From contig JAPLQE010000069.1 in the NCBI GenBank assembly GCA_026399835.1, forward strand, positions 1 to 64,000: DNA of 64,000 bases, in the 5' to 3' direction. Both the position numbers and the translations under genes were made by a program. Numbering within the stretch: position 1 is the first letter of the stretch; each line of letters starts with the position of its first letter. Positions 1-8,965 of the stretch are shown here, piece after piece. The notes beneath the pieces were generated by a model. The model did not search any database. It was not told the origin of the DNA and saw nothing but the letters and a program-made list of their open reading frames with translations. The DNA comes from Burkholderiales bacterium. GTDB lineage: Bacteria > Pseudomonadota > Gammaproteobacteria > Burkholderiales > Burkholderiaceae_E.

Positions 1-140
1 GCCCGCCGCGTCGTCCTTGGCGCTGTTCACCCGCAGGCCGGTCGACAGGCGCTGGATCGCGGTGCTCAGATCCTTCTTCGTCGCCGACAGATTGCCCTGG
101 GCGTTCAGCGACATCAGGTTGGTGTTGATGACTTGCATGG
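1..140 (-). CDS. fliC: Flagellin, N-terminal fragment (cut by window edge)
   Basis: The reverse strand encodes the first 46 residues of a bacterial flagellin, beginning [14 protein letters not shown] and containing [19 protein letters not shown]. This is the conserved N-terminal D0 helix that packs in the filament core after export through the flagellar type III apparatus. The rest of the gene lies left of the window. The start codon at 140-138 is preceded by GGAG at good spacing, which supports this start. A candidate flagellar sigma-28 -10 element lies about 60 bases upstream. The chemotaxis genes cheY and cheZ are 30 kb away, so the motility genes are not all in one block here. Family identity is secure; whether this is the main flagellin or a paralogue cannot be seen. 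Confidence 0.93.
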
Positions 141-202
141 TCGAGGCTCCTTTCGATTCGTTCGTCGGGTGCGGCGCGCTGTCCTGCGAGCTACATGAAC
201 GG

Positions 203-229
203 TTATCGGGAGGGACCTCCCCGAACAAG
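203..229 (-). promoter_or_regulatory. Candidate sigma-28 promoter of flagellin
   Basis: On the reverse strand, 210-203 reads CCCGATAA, seven of eight matches to the flagellar sigma-28 -10 consensus GCCGATAA. At the expected 11-base spacing, 229-222 reads CTTGTTCG, a poor match to the -35 consensus TAAAGTTT. The position, about 60 bases before the flagellin ATG, fits. The call rests mainly on the -10 element. Confidence 0.4.
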
Positions 230-234
230 ATACT

Positions 235-246
235 AGGGTAAACCCT
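235..246. repeat. 12-bp palindrome upstream of flagellin
   Basis: AGGGT-AA-ACCCT is a perfect short inverted repeat about 95 bases upstream of the flagellin start. It could be a protein-binding site, but nothing else supports a role. The rest of 141-376, between flagellin and yggX, shows no gene. Confidence 0.25.
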
Positions 247-376
247 TAGGTGCTCGATGAACGCGGGCGGAATCCCCCCTTATGTCGGCGGACGCCCGGG
301 GTCGAGGGGCGCGGTCCGTCTCCCCCTGCAGTCGACGTCCCGAGCAGCGGGAGCGGGGCCCCGCAATTCCGGGCCT

Positions 377-652
377 TCAGGAGGCCGGCGGGACGTAGCC
401 GGCGGCCTGGTCGACCGCGCCGCCCCCGAAGAACCAGGCTTCCATCTGCTGGGCGAGGTACTTGCGGGCCCGGGCATCGGCGAGGTTCAGGCGGTTCTCG
501 TTGACCAGCATCGTCTGGTGCTTGAGCCAGCCCTGCCAGGCCTCCTTGGAGACGCTCTCCCAGAGGCGCTTGCCGAGCTCGCCGGGGTAGGGCGGGAAAT
601 CGAGGCCCTCGGCCTCGCGCTGGAGCTTCACGCATTGAACGGTTCGTGCCAT
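377..652 (-). CDS. yggX: Probable Fe(2+)-trafficking protein YggX
   Basis: This 91-residue protein begins [19 protein letters not shown] and contains [10 protein letters not shown] and [19 protein letters not shown]. These match the YggX family, whose members are about 90 residues. Known members protect iron-sulfur proteins from oxidative damage and are thought to handle labile iron in the cytoplasm. The single conserved Cys near the N-terminus (residue 7) is present. The gene lies 52 bases downstream of argA on the same strand, so it may be cotranscribed, although the two functions are not obviously linked. The C-terminal tail, ending [16 protein letters not shown], is typical in length. Confidence 0.93.
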   Translation of the reverse strand: MARTVQCVKLQREAEGLDFPPYPGELGKRLWESVSKEAWQGWLKHQTMLVNENRLNLADARARKYLAQQMEAWFFGGGAVDQAAGYVPPAS

Positions 653-704
653 CGGGTGCCTCTGGAAGGGGTCGGGGTGCGGGCGGCGCCCGCGTCGCAG
701 CGGA

Positions 705-2027
705 TCATCCCAGCGTCTTGAACAGGACCTGGGACTTTCGCTGCCAGTTGTAGAGATTCTTGCGCACGCCCGGCAGGTCGTCGACGGAGCCGAGGACGAA
801 GCCGCGCTTCTGGAACCAGTGTGCGGTCCGGGTGGTCAGCACGAAGAGGCGCTTCAGGCCCGCGGCGCGGGCCCGCTGCTCGATGCGCTGCAGCAGCCGC
901 TCGCCGTCGCCCTGACCCTGCACCTGCGGATTGACCGCCAGGCAGGCGAGTTCGCCGATGCTGTCCTGCGGGAACGCGTAGAGCGCCGCGCAGCCGAAGA
1001 TCACGCCGTCGTGCTCGATGACCGTGAAGTTGGCGATCTCGCGCTCCATCAGGGCGCGGTCGCGCTTGACGAGGGTGCCGTCGTCCTCCAGCGGGCGGAT
1101 GATCGACAGGATGCCGCCGACGTCGTCGAGCGTGGCTTCGCGCAGCGCCTCGAGCGTCTCCTCGACCACCATCGAGCCGACGCCGTCGTGCAGGAAGAGC
1201 TCGAGCAGCACCGAGCCGTCCATGTCGACCGGCACGATGTGCGCGCGCGCCACGCCGCCGTCGCAGGCCTTCAGCGCGTAGCGCAGGTAGTCTGTGGCGT
1301 CGCTCGGCAGGTAGGCGGCGGCGAGGATCGCGCGCGCCGTGCCTTCGGTGATCTCGGTCAGCTGCGCGCCGTCCTCATCGACGATGCCGCCGGATTCGGA
1401 GACGAAGATCAGCTTGTCGGCATCGAGCGCGACCGCGGTCGCGCAGGCGAGGTCCTCCATGCCGAGGTTGAAGGCCTCGCCGGTGGGCGAGAAGCCGAGC
1501 GGCGGCAGCAGCACCAGCGCGCCGCTGGAGAGCGCGAGGCGGATCGCCTGCACGTCGACCTTCCGGACCACGCCGGTGTGCTCGAAGTCGACGCCGTCGA
1601 CGATGCCGACCGGGCGCGCGGTCACGAAGTTGCCCGACACCACGCGCACGGTCGCATGGGCCATCGGCGTGTTCGGCAGCCCCTGCGAGAACGCCGCCTC
1701 GATGTCGAGACGGGTCTCGCCGGCGGCCTCCTTGGCGCACTCGAGGGCGACCGAATCGGTGATCCGCAGCCCGGCGTGATAGCGGCTGCTGGTGCCGCGC
1801 AGCGACATCTGCTCCTCGATCTGCGGGCGCGAGCCGTAGACGATGATCAGCCGCATGCCCATCGCATGAAGCAGGCTCAGGTCCTGGACGAGCGCGTTGA
1901 GGCGGCCTCGCGTGACCAGCTCGCCGGCGAAGCCGACGACGATCGTCTTGCCCCGGAAGGCATGGATGTACGGCGCGACGGCACGCAGCCAGGCGACGAA
2001 CTGCTGCGGCTCGGAGTGATAGGGCAT
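705..2027 (-). CDS. argA: Amino-acid N-acetyltransferase (N-acetylglutamate synthase)
   Basis: The 440-residue protein has an N-terminal amino-acid-kinase-like domain (about residues 1-290, with [10 protein letters not shown] and [13 protein letters not shown]) and a C-terminal GNAT acetyltransferase domain (about 300-440, with [17 protein letters not shown] as acetyl-CoA-binding loop). This is the classical ArgA architecture. ArgA makes N-acetylglutamate from glutamate and acetyl-CoA, the first committed step of arginine synthesis, and is usually inhibited by arginine through the kinase-like domain. I chose the ATG at 2027 over an upstream one at 2072 because orthologues start close to the [17 protein letters not shown] block. 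No Shine-Dalgarno precedes it; instead TATAAT sits exactly six bases upstream, which suggests a leaderless mRNA. Divergent from hrpA with only 20 bases between start codons. Confidence 0.95.
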   Translation of the reverse strand: MPYHSEPQQFVAWLRAVAPYIHAFRGKTIVVGFAGELVTRGRLNALVQDLSLLHAMGMRLIIVYGSRPQIEEQMSLRGTSSRYHAGLRITDSVALECAKEAAGETRLDIEAAFSQGLPNTPMAHATVRVVSGNFVTARPVGIVDGVDFEHTGVVRKVDVQAIRLALSSGALVLLPPLGFSPTGEAFNLGMEDLACATAVALDADKLIFVSESGGIVDEDGAQLTEITEGTARAILAAAYLPSDATDYLRYALKACDGGVARAHIVPVDMDGSVLLELFLHDGVGSMVVEETLEALREATLDDVGGILSIIRPLEDDGTLVKRDRALMEREIANFTVIEHDGVIFGCAALYAFPQDSIGELACLAVNPQVQGQGDGERLLQRIEQRARAAGLKRLFVLTTRTAHWFQKRGFVLGSVDDLPGVRKNLYNWQRKSQVLFKTLG

Positions 2028-2033
2028 CCGGCC

Positions 2034-2041
2034 ATTATAAT
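2034..2041. promoter_or_regulatory. Shared palindromic -10 element of argA and hrpA
   Basis: The octamer ATTATAAT contains TATAAT on the forward strand (2036-2041) and on the reverse strand (2039-2034). On both strands it ends six bases before a start codon, GTG at 2048 for hrpA and ATG at 2027 for argA. Neither gene has a visible ribosome binding site. The -35 regions are weak. The arrangement would give two leaderless transcripts from one symmetrical -10 box. Confidence 0.5.
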
Positions 2042-2047
2042 TTGACG

Positions 2048-5000
2048 GTGCGGCTCGAGCTCCCAGAAGCATTGCCGGTCTCGGGTCGGCGAGACGAGAT
2101 CGCCGCCGCGATCGCCGCCCATCCGGTGGTCATCGTCGGCGGCGAGACCGGCTCGGGCAAGACGACCCAGCTCCCCAAGATCTGCATCATGGCCGGCCGG
2201 GGGGCGCGCGGGCTGATCGGCCACACCCAGCCGCGCCGGCTCGCGGCCACCAGCGTGGCCAAGCGCATCGCCGAGGAACTCGGCTCGCCGCTGGGCACCG
2301 ACGTCGGCTACAAGATCCGCTTCAACGAGCGGGTCTCGAAGACCGCCCGCATCAAGCTGATGACCGACGGCATCCTGCTGGCCGAGACGCAGGGCGACCC
2401 GCTGCTGCGCCAGTACGACACCATCGTCATCGACGAGGCGCACGAGCGCAGCCTGAACATCGACTTCCTGCTCGGCTACCTCAAGCAGCTGGTCGACGGC
2501 CCGCGCCGCGACGACCTCAAGCTGGTGATCACCTCGGCGACCATCGACGCCGAGCGCTTCGCGCAGCACTTCGCCGGGCCGAAGGGGCCGGCTCCGGTGA
2601 TCGAGGTGTCCGGCCGCACCTACCCGGTGGAGATCCGCTGGCGACCGCCCGGCGAGGCGGCGGCCGCCGCGGGGGCCTCGGCGCTGGCGGCGGCGACCGG
2701 CGTGCCCGTGCCGGCGGCACCCCCCGCCCCGCCCGCCCCGGCGCCGGTGTCCCACGGACGCACCGCGAAGCGCGACGACGACGACGAGACTGACCTGCCG
2801 GCCGCGATCGAGGACGCGGTCGACGAGCTCTGGGCCGAGGGGCCGGGCGACATCCTGGTCTTCCTGCCGGGCGAGCGCGAGATCCGCGAGACCGCCGAGC
2901 ACCTGCGCCGCGCGTGGGCGCGGCGCGGCGCCCGCGCGGGCCTGGTGGCCTCGGCCGAGATCCTGCCGCTGTTCTCGCGCCTGTCCGCGGCCGATCAGCA
3001 GCGCGTCTTCAGCACCGGCGGCCCGCCCCGCGTGGTGCTGGCCACCAACGTCGCCGAGACCTCGCTGACCGTCCCGGGCATCCGCTACGTGGTCGACACC
3101 GGCCTGGCCCGGGTCAAGCGCTACCGCTACCGCGGCAAGGTCGAGCAGCTGCAGATCGAGCCGGTCTCGCGGGCGGCGGCCAACCAGCGCGCCGGGCGCT
3201 GCGGGCGGGTCGCCGACGGCATCTGCATCCGGCTCTACGACGAGGCCGATTTCGTGCGCCGGCCGGCCTTCACCGACCCCGAGGTGCTGCGCTCCTCGCT
3301 CGCCGCGGTCATCCTTCGGATGAAGTCGCTCAGGCTGGTCGACATCGATGCCTTCCCCTTCGTCGACCCGCCGCCGCGCCGCGCGATCACCGACGGCTAC
3401 GACCTGCTGATGGAGCTCGACGCGGTCGACGCCGACGGGCACCTGACGAAGGTCGGCCAGCAGCTCGCGCGGCTGCCGGTCGACCCTCGGATCGGCCGCA
3501 TGCTGCTGGCGGCGCGCGAGCGCGGGGCGCTCCGCGAGGCGCTGGTGGTGGCCTCGGCGCTGTCGGTGCAGGATCCGCGCGAGCGCCCGGTCGAGCGCCA
3601 GCAGGCCGCCGACCAGGCCCATGCACGCTTCACCGATCCGCGCTCGGACTTCGCCTCGCTGGTGAAGCTCTGGGACGCCTGGCAGGCGGGCAAGGGTGCG
3701 GGCGAGTCGAACCGGGCCTACGCGACACGCCTCGAGCGCGAGTTCCTGTCGATGCGCAAGCTGCGCGAGTGGGCCGACGTCCACGCGCAGCTCGCCGAGG
3801 CCGTGGCCGAGCTGCACTGGGCACCGAACGCCGAGCCGGCCGGCTACGAGCCGCTGCACCGCGCGCTGCTCGCCGGGCTGCTCGGCAACCTGGGCTGCCG
3901 GGCGCCCGAGGAGCCGTACTACCTCGGCACCCACGCCACCAAGTTCTGGCTGCATCCCGGCTCCGGACTGTCCAAGCGCAGCTCGGCGCGCCAGCAGCAG
4001 GCCGCCGATGCCGCGCACGCCGAGCACAAGACCGAGGCCTCGGGCAGCGCACGCTGGGTGATGGCGGCCGAGATGGTCGACACCGGGCGGCTCTACGGGC
4101 GCACCCTCGCGCGGATCGATCCGGCCTGGATCGAGCAGGCCGCGGGCCACCTCATCCGCAAGTCCTGGAGCGAGCCGCACTGGGAGAAGCGCGCCGGGCA
4201 GGTGGTGGCGATGGAGCGCGGCGTGCTCTACGGCCTCGTGGTCTACGCGCAGCGGCGCGTGCACTACGCGTCGATCGATCCGAAGCTCGCGCGCGAGCTG
4301 CTGATCCGCAAGGCGCTGGTCGCCGGCGACTGGGAGAGCGACTGCGCGTTCTTCCGCCACAACCGCAAGGTGGTCGCCGAGGTCGAGCAGCTCGAGGCCA
4401 AGATCCGCCGCCCGGACCTGCTGGTCGACGAGCGTTTCCTCTTCGACTGGTTCGATGCGCAGATCCCCGCCGAGGTCACCAGCGGCCAGCAGCTCGAGCG
4501 CTGGTGGCGCGCGGCCAGCCGCGAGCGGCCCGAGCTGCTCAGGCTCTCGCGCGAGGCGCTGCTGCGCAAGGATGCCGAGGGGGTCGACCACCGCAACTTT
4601 CCCAAGCGGGTCGAGATGCGCGGCGTCGGCTTCGAGGCGCTCTATCACTTCGACCCGGGCGCCGACGACGACGGCGTCACGCTTCAGGTGCCGCTCTACG
4701 CGCTCAACCAGGTCGATGCGGCGCGCGCCGAGTGGCTGGTGCCGGGCATGCTCGCCGACAAGGTGGCGGCGCTGCTGAAGTCGCTGCCGCAGAAGCAGCG
4801 GCGCCACCTGCTGCCGCTCGATGCCTGGGCCGCGGGCTTCGTCGAGCGGGCGGGCGAGGGGGGCGGTACGCGGGGGCTGGTCGACGCGCTGATCGACGAC
4901 CTGCGCGAGCACGCCGGCATCCGCGTGACCGCGGCCGATTTCCGGCTCGAGACGCTCGCGCCGCACCTCTTCATGAACTTCCGCGTGGCCGACGAGCACG

Positions 5001-6140
5001 GCCGCTTCCTGGGGGCCTCGCGCAACCTCTCGACCTTGCGTGCGCAGCTCGGCTCGAGCGCGCACGGCAGCTTCCAGGCCGCGCTCAAGGCGGCCGGGGT
5101 GGGGGCAGAGGCTTCGGCCGCCGCCGCCGGGCCTGCCGTTCGCGCGGGCCGGCGCGGCGCCGAAGTCGTGCCGCCCGCCGACCCGCGGGCACGGGGCGGG
5201 GCCGGAGCGGGGGCCGTCGCCCCCCGGCCGCCGCAGCCCGGCACCCACGGCGGGCGCACCGTCGCCATCGCCGCCGGCACCGACCGGCGAGCGGTTCACC
5301 GACTGGACCTTCGGCGCGCTGCCCGAGCTGCTGGAGCTGGCGGTCGGCCCCCGTGGCGAGGAGACGCTGATCGGCTGGCCGGCCCTGGTGGACCGCGGCG
5401 ACGCGGTCGAGCTGCAGGTCTTCGACGAGCCCGAGCGCGCGCAGCGCGAGCACCGCGCCGGACTGCGGCGCCTGTTCGCGATCGTGCTGCGCGAGCCGCT
5501 GAAGTGGCTCGAGAAGAACCTGCCCGACGCCCAGCGGCTGGCGGTGCTCTACATGCCCTTCGGCACCGCCGAGGACCTGCGCCGCGAACTGGTCGCCGCG
5601 GTGCTCGAGCGGGCCTGCCTGGGCGAGCCGCTGCCCACCGATCGCGCGGCCTTCGAGGCGCGCGCGTCCGAGGCCCGCCCGCGGCTCGCGCTGATCGGCC
5701 AGGAGCTCGCCCGCACGCTCGCCGTGCTGCTCGCCGAGCACGCGACGGTGCACAAGAAGCTCGCCGCAGCCCGTGGTTTCCCGCAGGCCGCGGCCGATCT
5801 CGCGCAGCAGCTCGCGGCCCTGCTGCCCAGGGGCTTCGTGGCCGACACCGACCCGGCGCGTCTGCCGCATGTCGCCCGCTACCTGAAGGCGGCCTCCGCC
5901 CGTCTGGACAAACTGCGCGCCGACCCTGCGAGGGATGCCCACAAGTTGGCCGAGATCGCCCCGATGCTTCAGAATTTCAACCGTGCGCAGGCCGCGCTCA
6001 AGGGGCGTCGCGATCCCCGGCTCGAGGACTTCCGATGGCTGCTCGAGGAGCTGCGCGTATCGTTGTTCGCGCAGGAGCTCCGCACGCCGGTCCCGGTGTC
6101 GGTCAAGCGCCTGGAGAAGGTCTGGGATTCGATCAGGTAG
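2048..6140 (+). CDS. hrpA: ATP-dependent RNA helicase HrpA, with apparent frameshift
   Basis: This is a DEAH-box helicase of the HrpA family, about 1,300 residues as usual. Near the N-terminus are Walker A GETGSGKT (about residues 32-39), VIDEAHERS, ITSATID and QRAGRCGRV, followed by the HA2/OB region. HrpA is a cytoplasmic 3'-5' RNA helicase involved in mRNA processing and in rescue of stalled or collided ribosomes. An Ala/Pro-rich insert follows the first RecA-like domain, around 2655-2770. The frame that starts the gene stays open to 6175, but its last 300 residues are nonsense. The true C-terminal domain, beginning RFTDWTFGALPELLELAVG and ending VKRLEKVWDSIR, lies in the +1 frame and stops at 6140. 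One extra base, or two missing, between about 5096 and 5290 is implied. I prefer GTG 2048; a TTG at 2042 is also in frame. Functional status depends on whether the shift is real. Confidence 0.88.
5096..5290 (+). other. hrpA: Interval containing the hrpA frameshift
   Basis: Upstream, codon use and homology follow the frame of the start codon through GSFQAALKAAGVG. Downstream, they follow the next frame from GERFTDWTFG. The link between is low-complexity Gly/Pro/Ala/Arg in either frame, so the exact point cannot be fixed. Homopolymer runs at 5096-5105 (GGGG T GGGGG) and 5220-5225 (six C) are the likeliest sites for an indel or a sequencing error. Confidence 0.75.
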
Positions 6141-6171
6141 TGCCGGACGAACCCGTCAGTCAAAGGACACC

Positions 6172-7149
6172 ATGAACCTCTCGCTCCGCCGTGCGGCCGC
6201 CGCTGTCTTGTCCGCCGCCGCCTTCGCGATGCCCGCCGCCGCCTTCGCGCAGTTCGCCATCGTGCTGAACTCGCGCGACGCCTCCGTCTCGCTGATCGAC
6301 CAGACCACCTTCCAGGAGGTGGGCCGCGTCGACGTCGGCAAGGAGCCGCATCACCTGTACCCGATGCCCGATGGCAAGACGCTCATCGTGGCGAACGCGG
6401 TCAGCAACGACCTGCACTTCCTCGACCCGTCGAGCGGCAAGGTGCTCGGCCGCCTGCGCGGCATCGACGATCCCTACCAGCTCGCGTTCTCCCCCGACGA
6501 GAAGTGGTTCGTCACCGCGGCGCTGCGGCTCGACCGCGTCGACGTGTACTCGTGGGACGGCAAGGACAAGAAGCTGGTCAGGCAGGTGCCGCTGCCGAAG
6601 GCGCCCAGCCATCTGTGGTTCTCCGCCGACAGCCGTACCGTCTACGTGACCCTGCAGGACAGCAACGAGATCGCGGCCGTCGACATCCCCACCCAGACGG
6701 TGAGCTGGAAGCTCAAGGTCGGCCGTCAGCCTGCGGGCATTCTCGTGTCGCCGGACGGCAAGACGCTGTTCGTCGGCGTGATGGGCGAGGACTACGTCGA
6801 GGTCGTCGACATCGCGACCCGCAAGACGGTCAACAAGATCCGGACGGGCAAGGGCGCGCACAACTTCCGCGGGCTCGGCGACAAGCGCCACCTGCTGGTC
6901 AGCAACCGGGTCGACAACACCGTCTCGATCCTCGACATGACCGAGATGAAGGTCGTCGGACAGATTCCGGTGCCCGGCGGCCCCGACTGCATGGAGCTGA
7001 CCGCCGACGGCAAGCAGCTGTGGGTGACCTCGCGCTTCGCCAAGCAGGTCTCGATCGTCGACATGGCCAGCCGCAAGGTCGTGCGCACGATCCGGGTCGG
7101 GCGCTCGCCGCACGGCATCTACCTGCACAACCGGGCCCCGCTGCTGTGA
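6172..7149 (+). CDS. Exported YVTN-type beta-propeller protein
   Basis: The 325-residue protein has an Ala-rich signal peptide (about residues 1-26, cleaved near AAAFAQ). About seven beta-propeller blades of YVTN/SMP-30-like type follow, with recurring phrases such as SPDGKTLFVGV and ADGKQLWVTSRFAKQVSIVD. Such proteins are periplasmic or outer-membrane scaffolds of usually unknown substrate. The start at 6172 has AAGGA seven bases upstream. It lies 31 bases after hrpA and overlaps the next gene, a polysaccharide deacetylase, by four bases (GTGA), which implies translational coupling and a joint role in the envelope. I cannot name a ligand; some YVTN propellers serve metal or quinoprotein systems, but no such partner is visible here. 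Confidence 0.85.
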   Translation: MNLSLRRAAAAVLSAAAFAMPAAAFAQFAIVLNSRDASVSLIDQTTFQEVGRVDVGKEPHHLYPMPDGKTLIVANAVSNDLHFLDPSSGKVLGRLRGIDDPYQLAFSPDEKWFVTAALRLDRVDVYSWDGKDKKLVRQVPLPKAPSHLWFSADSRTVYVTLQDSNEIAAVDIPTQTVSWKLKVGRQPAGILVSPDGKTLFVGVMGEDYVEVVDIATRKTVNKIRTGKGAHNFRGLGDKRHLLVSNRVDNTVSILDMTEMKVVGQIPVPGGPDCMELTADGKQLWVTSRFAKQVSIVDMASRKVVRTIRVGRSPHGIYLHNRAPLL

Positions 7150-7916
7150 CCCGCGGACTCGCGCGCCGGCTCGGCGTCCTGGCGCTCGCCGCGACCGTGG
7201 TCGCGCCGGCCGCGGCCGCCTCCTGTCCGGCGGGGACCGTCTACCTGACGCTCGACACCGGCAACATGCGCGAGGCCGAACGGATCGCCGGCATCCTCAA
7301 GAAGCACGAGGTGCGCGCCACGTTCTTCCTCGCCAACGAGAAGACGCCGAACGGCGACTTCTCGCTCGACGACGGCTGGGCCGGCTACTGGCGCGGGCGC
7401 GCGAAGGAAGGCCATGCCTTCGGCAGCCACACCTTCGATCACGTGTACTTCCGCGGCGTCACGCCCGACGGCTCGCTGACGGTGCGCCCGCAGTTCGGCG
7501 AGCAGGCCGGCCGCACGCTGCAGTGGAGCGCCCGCGCGCTGTGCACCGAGCTCGACCGGGTCGGGACCCGATTCAAGGCCCTCACCGGGCAGGGCCTCGA
7601 GCCGCTGTGGCGCGCCCCCGGCGGCAAGGCCCCGCCGCAGGCGATGGCCGCGGCCAAGGCCTGCGGCTACGCGCACGTGCACTGGGCACCGGCCGGCTTC
7701 CTCGGCGACGAGCTGCCCTCGGAGAGCCATCCCAACAACCGGCTGCTGGCCCAGGCGCTCGCGTCGATCCGAGGCGGCGACATCCTGATGGCGCACCTGG
7801 GCATCTGGTCGCGCAAGGATCCGTACGCGCCGATGCTCGACCCGCTGATCGGCGGGCTCAAGTCGCGCGGGCTGTGCTTCGCGACGCTGCGCGAGCACCC
7901 GGACTACCGCCGCTGA
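7146..7916 (+). CDS. Polysaccharide deacetylase (NodB-like), exported
   Basis: This is a 256-residue protein with an N-terminal signal segment (about 1-24). A NodB-homology domain follows: motif 1 as YLTLDTGN, motif 2 as GSHTFDH, motif 3 as WRAPGG and a late motif as ILMAHLG. The family removes acetyl groups from N-acetylglucosamine polymers or peptidoglycan in the periplasm, with a metal held by Asp-His-His. Here the metal Asp of the usual TFDDGP motif is Thr, while the two His and the catalytic Asp are kept. Metal binding may therefore differ, or this is a subfamily with a changed site. GTG start overlapping the stop of the beta-propeller gene. The sterol-desaturase-like gene follows after 19 bases. 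Confidence 0.85.
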   Translation: MTRGLARRLGVLALAATVVAPAAAASCPAGTVYLTLDTGNMREAERIAGILKKHEVRATFFLANEKTPNGDFSLDDGWAGYWRGRAKEGHAFGSHTFDHVYFRGVTPDGSLTVRPQFGEQAGRTLQWSARALCTELDRVGTRFKALTGQGLEPLWRAPGGKAPPQAMAAAKACGYAHVHWAPAGFLGDELPSESHPNNRLLAQALASIRGGDILMAHLGIWSRKDPYAPMLDPLIGGLKSRGLCFATLREHPDYRR

Positions 7917-7935
7917 GCGGACAGGACACACGAGG

Positions 7936-8886
7936 ATGGACCCCATCGGCTGGCTGGACGCGACCGTGCACGGGCTGCAGCAGTGGCTGTACGAGTCGGC
8001 GGTGCAGCCGCTGCTCTTCGCGCTCGGCTGGATGCGCTACGCCGAGGAGCTGTTCGACTTCACCGAATGGGTGGTGCTGGGTGCGATCGAGGTCGTCGTG
8101 CTCGCCATCCTGCTCGGTGCGGCCGAGCGGCTCTGGCCGGCCGAGCCGGTGACCGACCGCCGGGCGATCCGCACCGACGTGATCTATACGCTGCTGCATC
8201 GGCTCGGGGGGTTCGCGCTGGTCGTGTTCGCGCTGCTCACGCCGCTCCTCGACAGCCTCGAGGGGGCGCTGCGGCTGGTCGGCTTCTCGCGCATCAACGT
8301 CGACCAGCTCTGGCCCGGCGTCACCGACCTGCCGATCGTCAGCTTCGCGATCTACCTGGTGCTGTTCGACTTCGTCGACTACTGGCTGCATCGCTGGCAG
8401 CACCGCTGGGGCTGGTGGTGGTCGCTGCACGCCGTCCACCACAGCCAGCGTCAGATGACCTTCTGGAGCGACCAGCGCAACCACCTGCTCGACGACCTGA
8501 TCCGCGACGCCGCGATGGCGCTGGTGGCGGTGGCCCTGGGCGCCTCGCCCGGACAGTTCGTGGCGCTGGTGATCGCCTCGCGCGTGCTGCAGAGCGTGCA
8601 GCATGCGAACCTGCGTTGGCGCTGGCCCGGCCCGCTCGAGACCGTGCTGGTCAGCCCGAGCTGGCATCGGCTGCACCATGCGATCGGCTACGGCCACGAG
8701 GGGCGGGCGCACGGCGTGAACTTCGCGGTGCTGTTCCCGATCTGGGACCTGATCTTCGGCACCGCCGACCGCCGACCGGGCTTCGTGCCCACCGGCATCC
8801 GTGATCAGCTCGAGGGACGCGACTACGGCCGCGGATTCTGGTCGCAGCAGGGCAAGGCGATCGGTCGCTGGTTCGGCCGCGCCTGA
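7936..8886 (+). CDS. Sterol desaturase / fatty acid hydroxylase family membrane protein
   Basis: A 316-residue integral membrane protein with about four hydrophobic segments (around residues 45-65, 85-105, 135-155 and 190-210). It has the histidine clusters of the di-iron fatty acid hydroxylase superfamily: HRWQH, HAVHH and, further on, HRLHH. Members hydroxylate or desaturate lipids such as sterols, carotenoids and fatty acids using O2. The substrate cannot be told from sequence. An AGGA/GAGG run precedes the ATG. It follows the deacetylase gene by 19 bases, so the three genes from 6172 probably form one envelope-related operon. Confidence 0.85.
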   Translation: MDPIGWLDATVHGLQQWLYESAVQPLLFALGWMRYAEELFDFTEWVVLGAIEVVVLAILLGAAERLWPAEPVTDRRAIRTDVIYTLLHRLGGFALVVFALLTPLLDSLEGALRLVGFSRINVDQLWPGVTDLPIVSFAIYLVLFDFVDYWLHRWQHRWGWWWSLHAVHHSQRQMTFWSDQRNHLLDDLIRDAAMALVAVALGASPGQFVALVIASRVLQSVQHANLRWRWPGPLETVLVSPSWHRLHHAIGYGHEGRAHGVNFAVLFPIWDLIFGTADRRPGFVPTGIRDQLEGRDYGRGFWSQQGKAIGRWFGRA

Positions 8887-8965
8887 CGGGCGTGACCCGG
8901 GCACCCGGCATACTGGCGCCTGGCCGGGCCCGGGACCCGGATTCCATCGAGCCCTCGGAGCACAC

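Noticed and set aside
1877-5299. Reverse-strand open frame of 1,140 codons opposite hrpA
   Set aside because: It is the shadow of a real gene in very GC-rich DNA: composition is Arg/Ala/Gly-biased, no domain is visible, and the opposite strand has helicase motifs.
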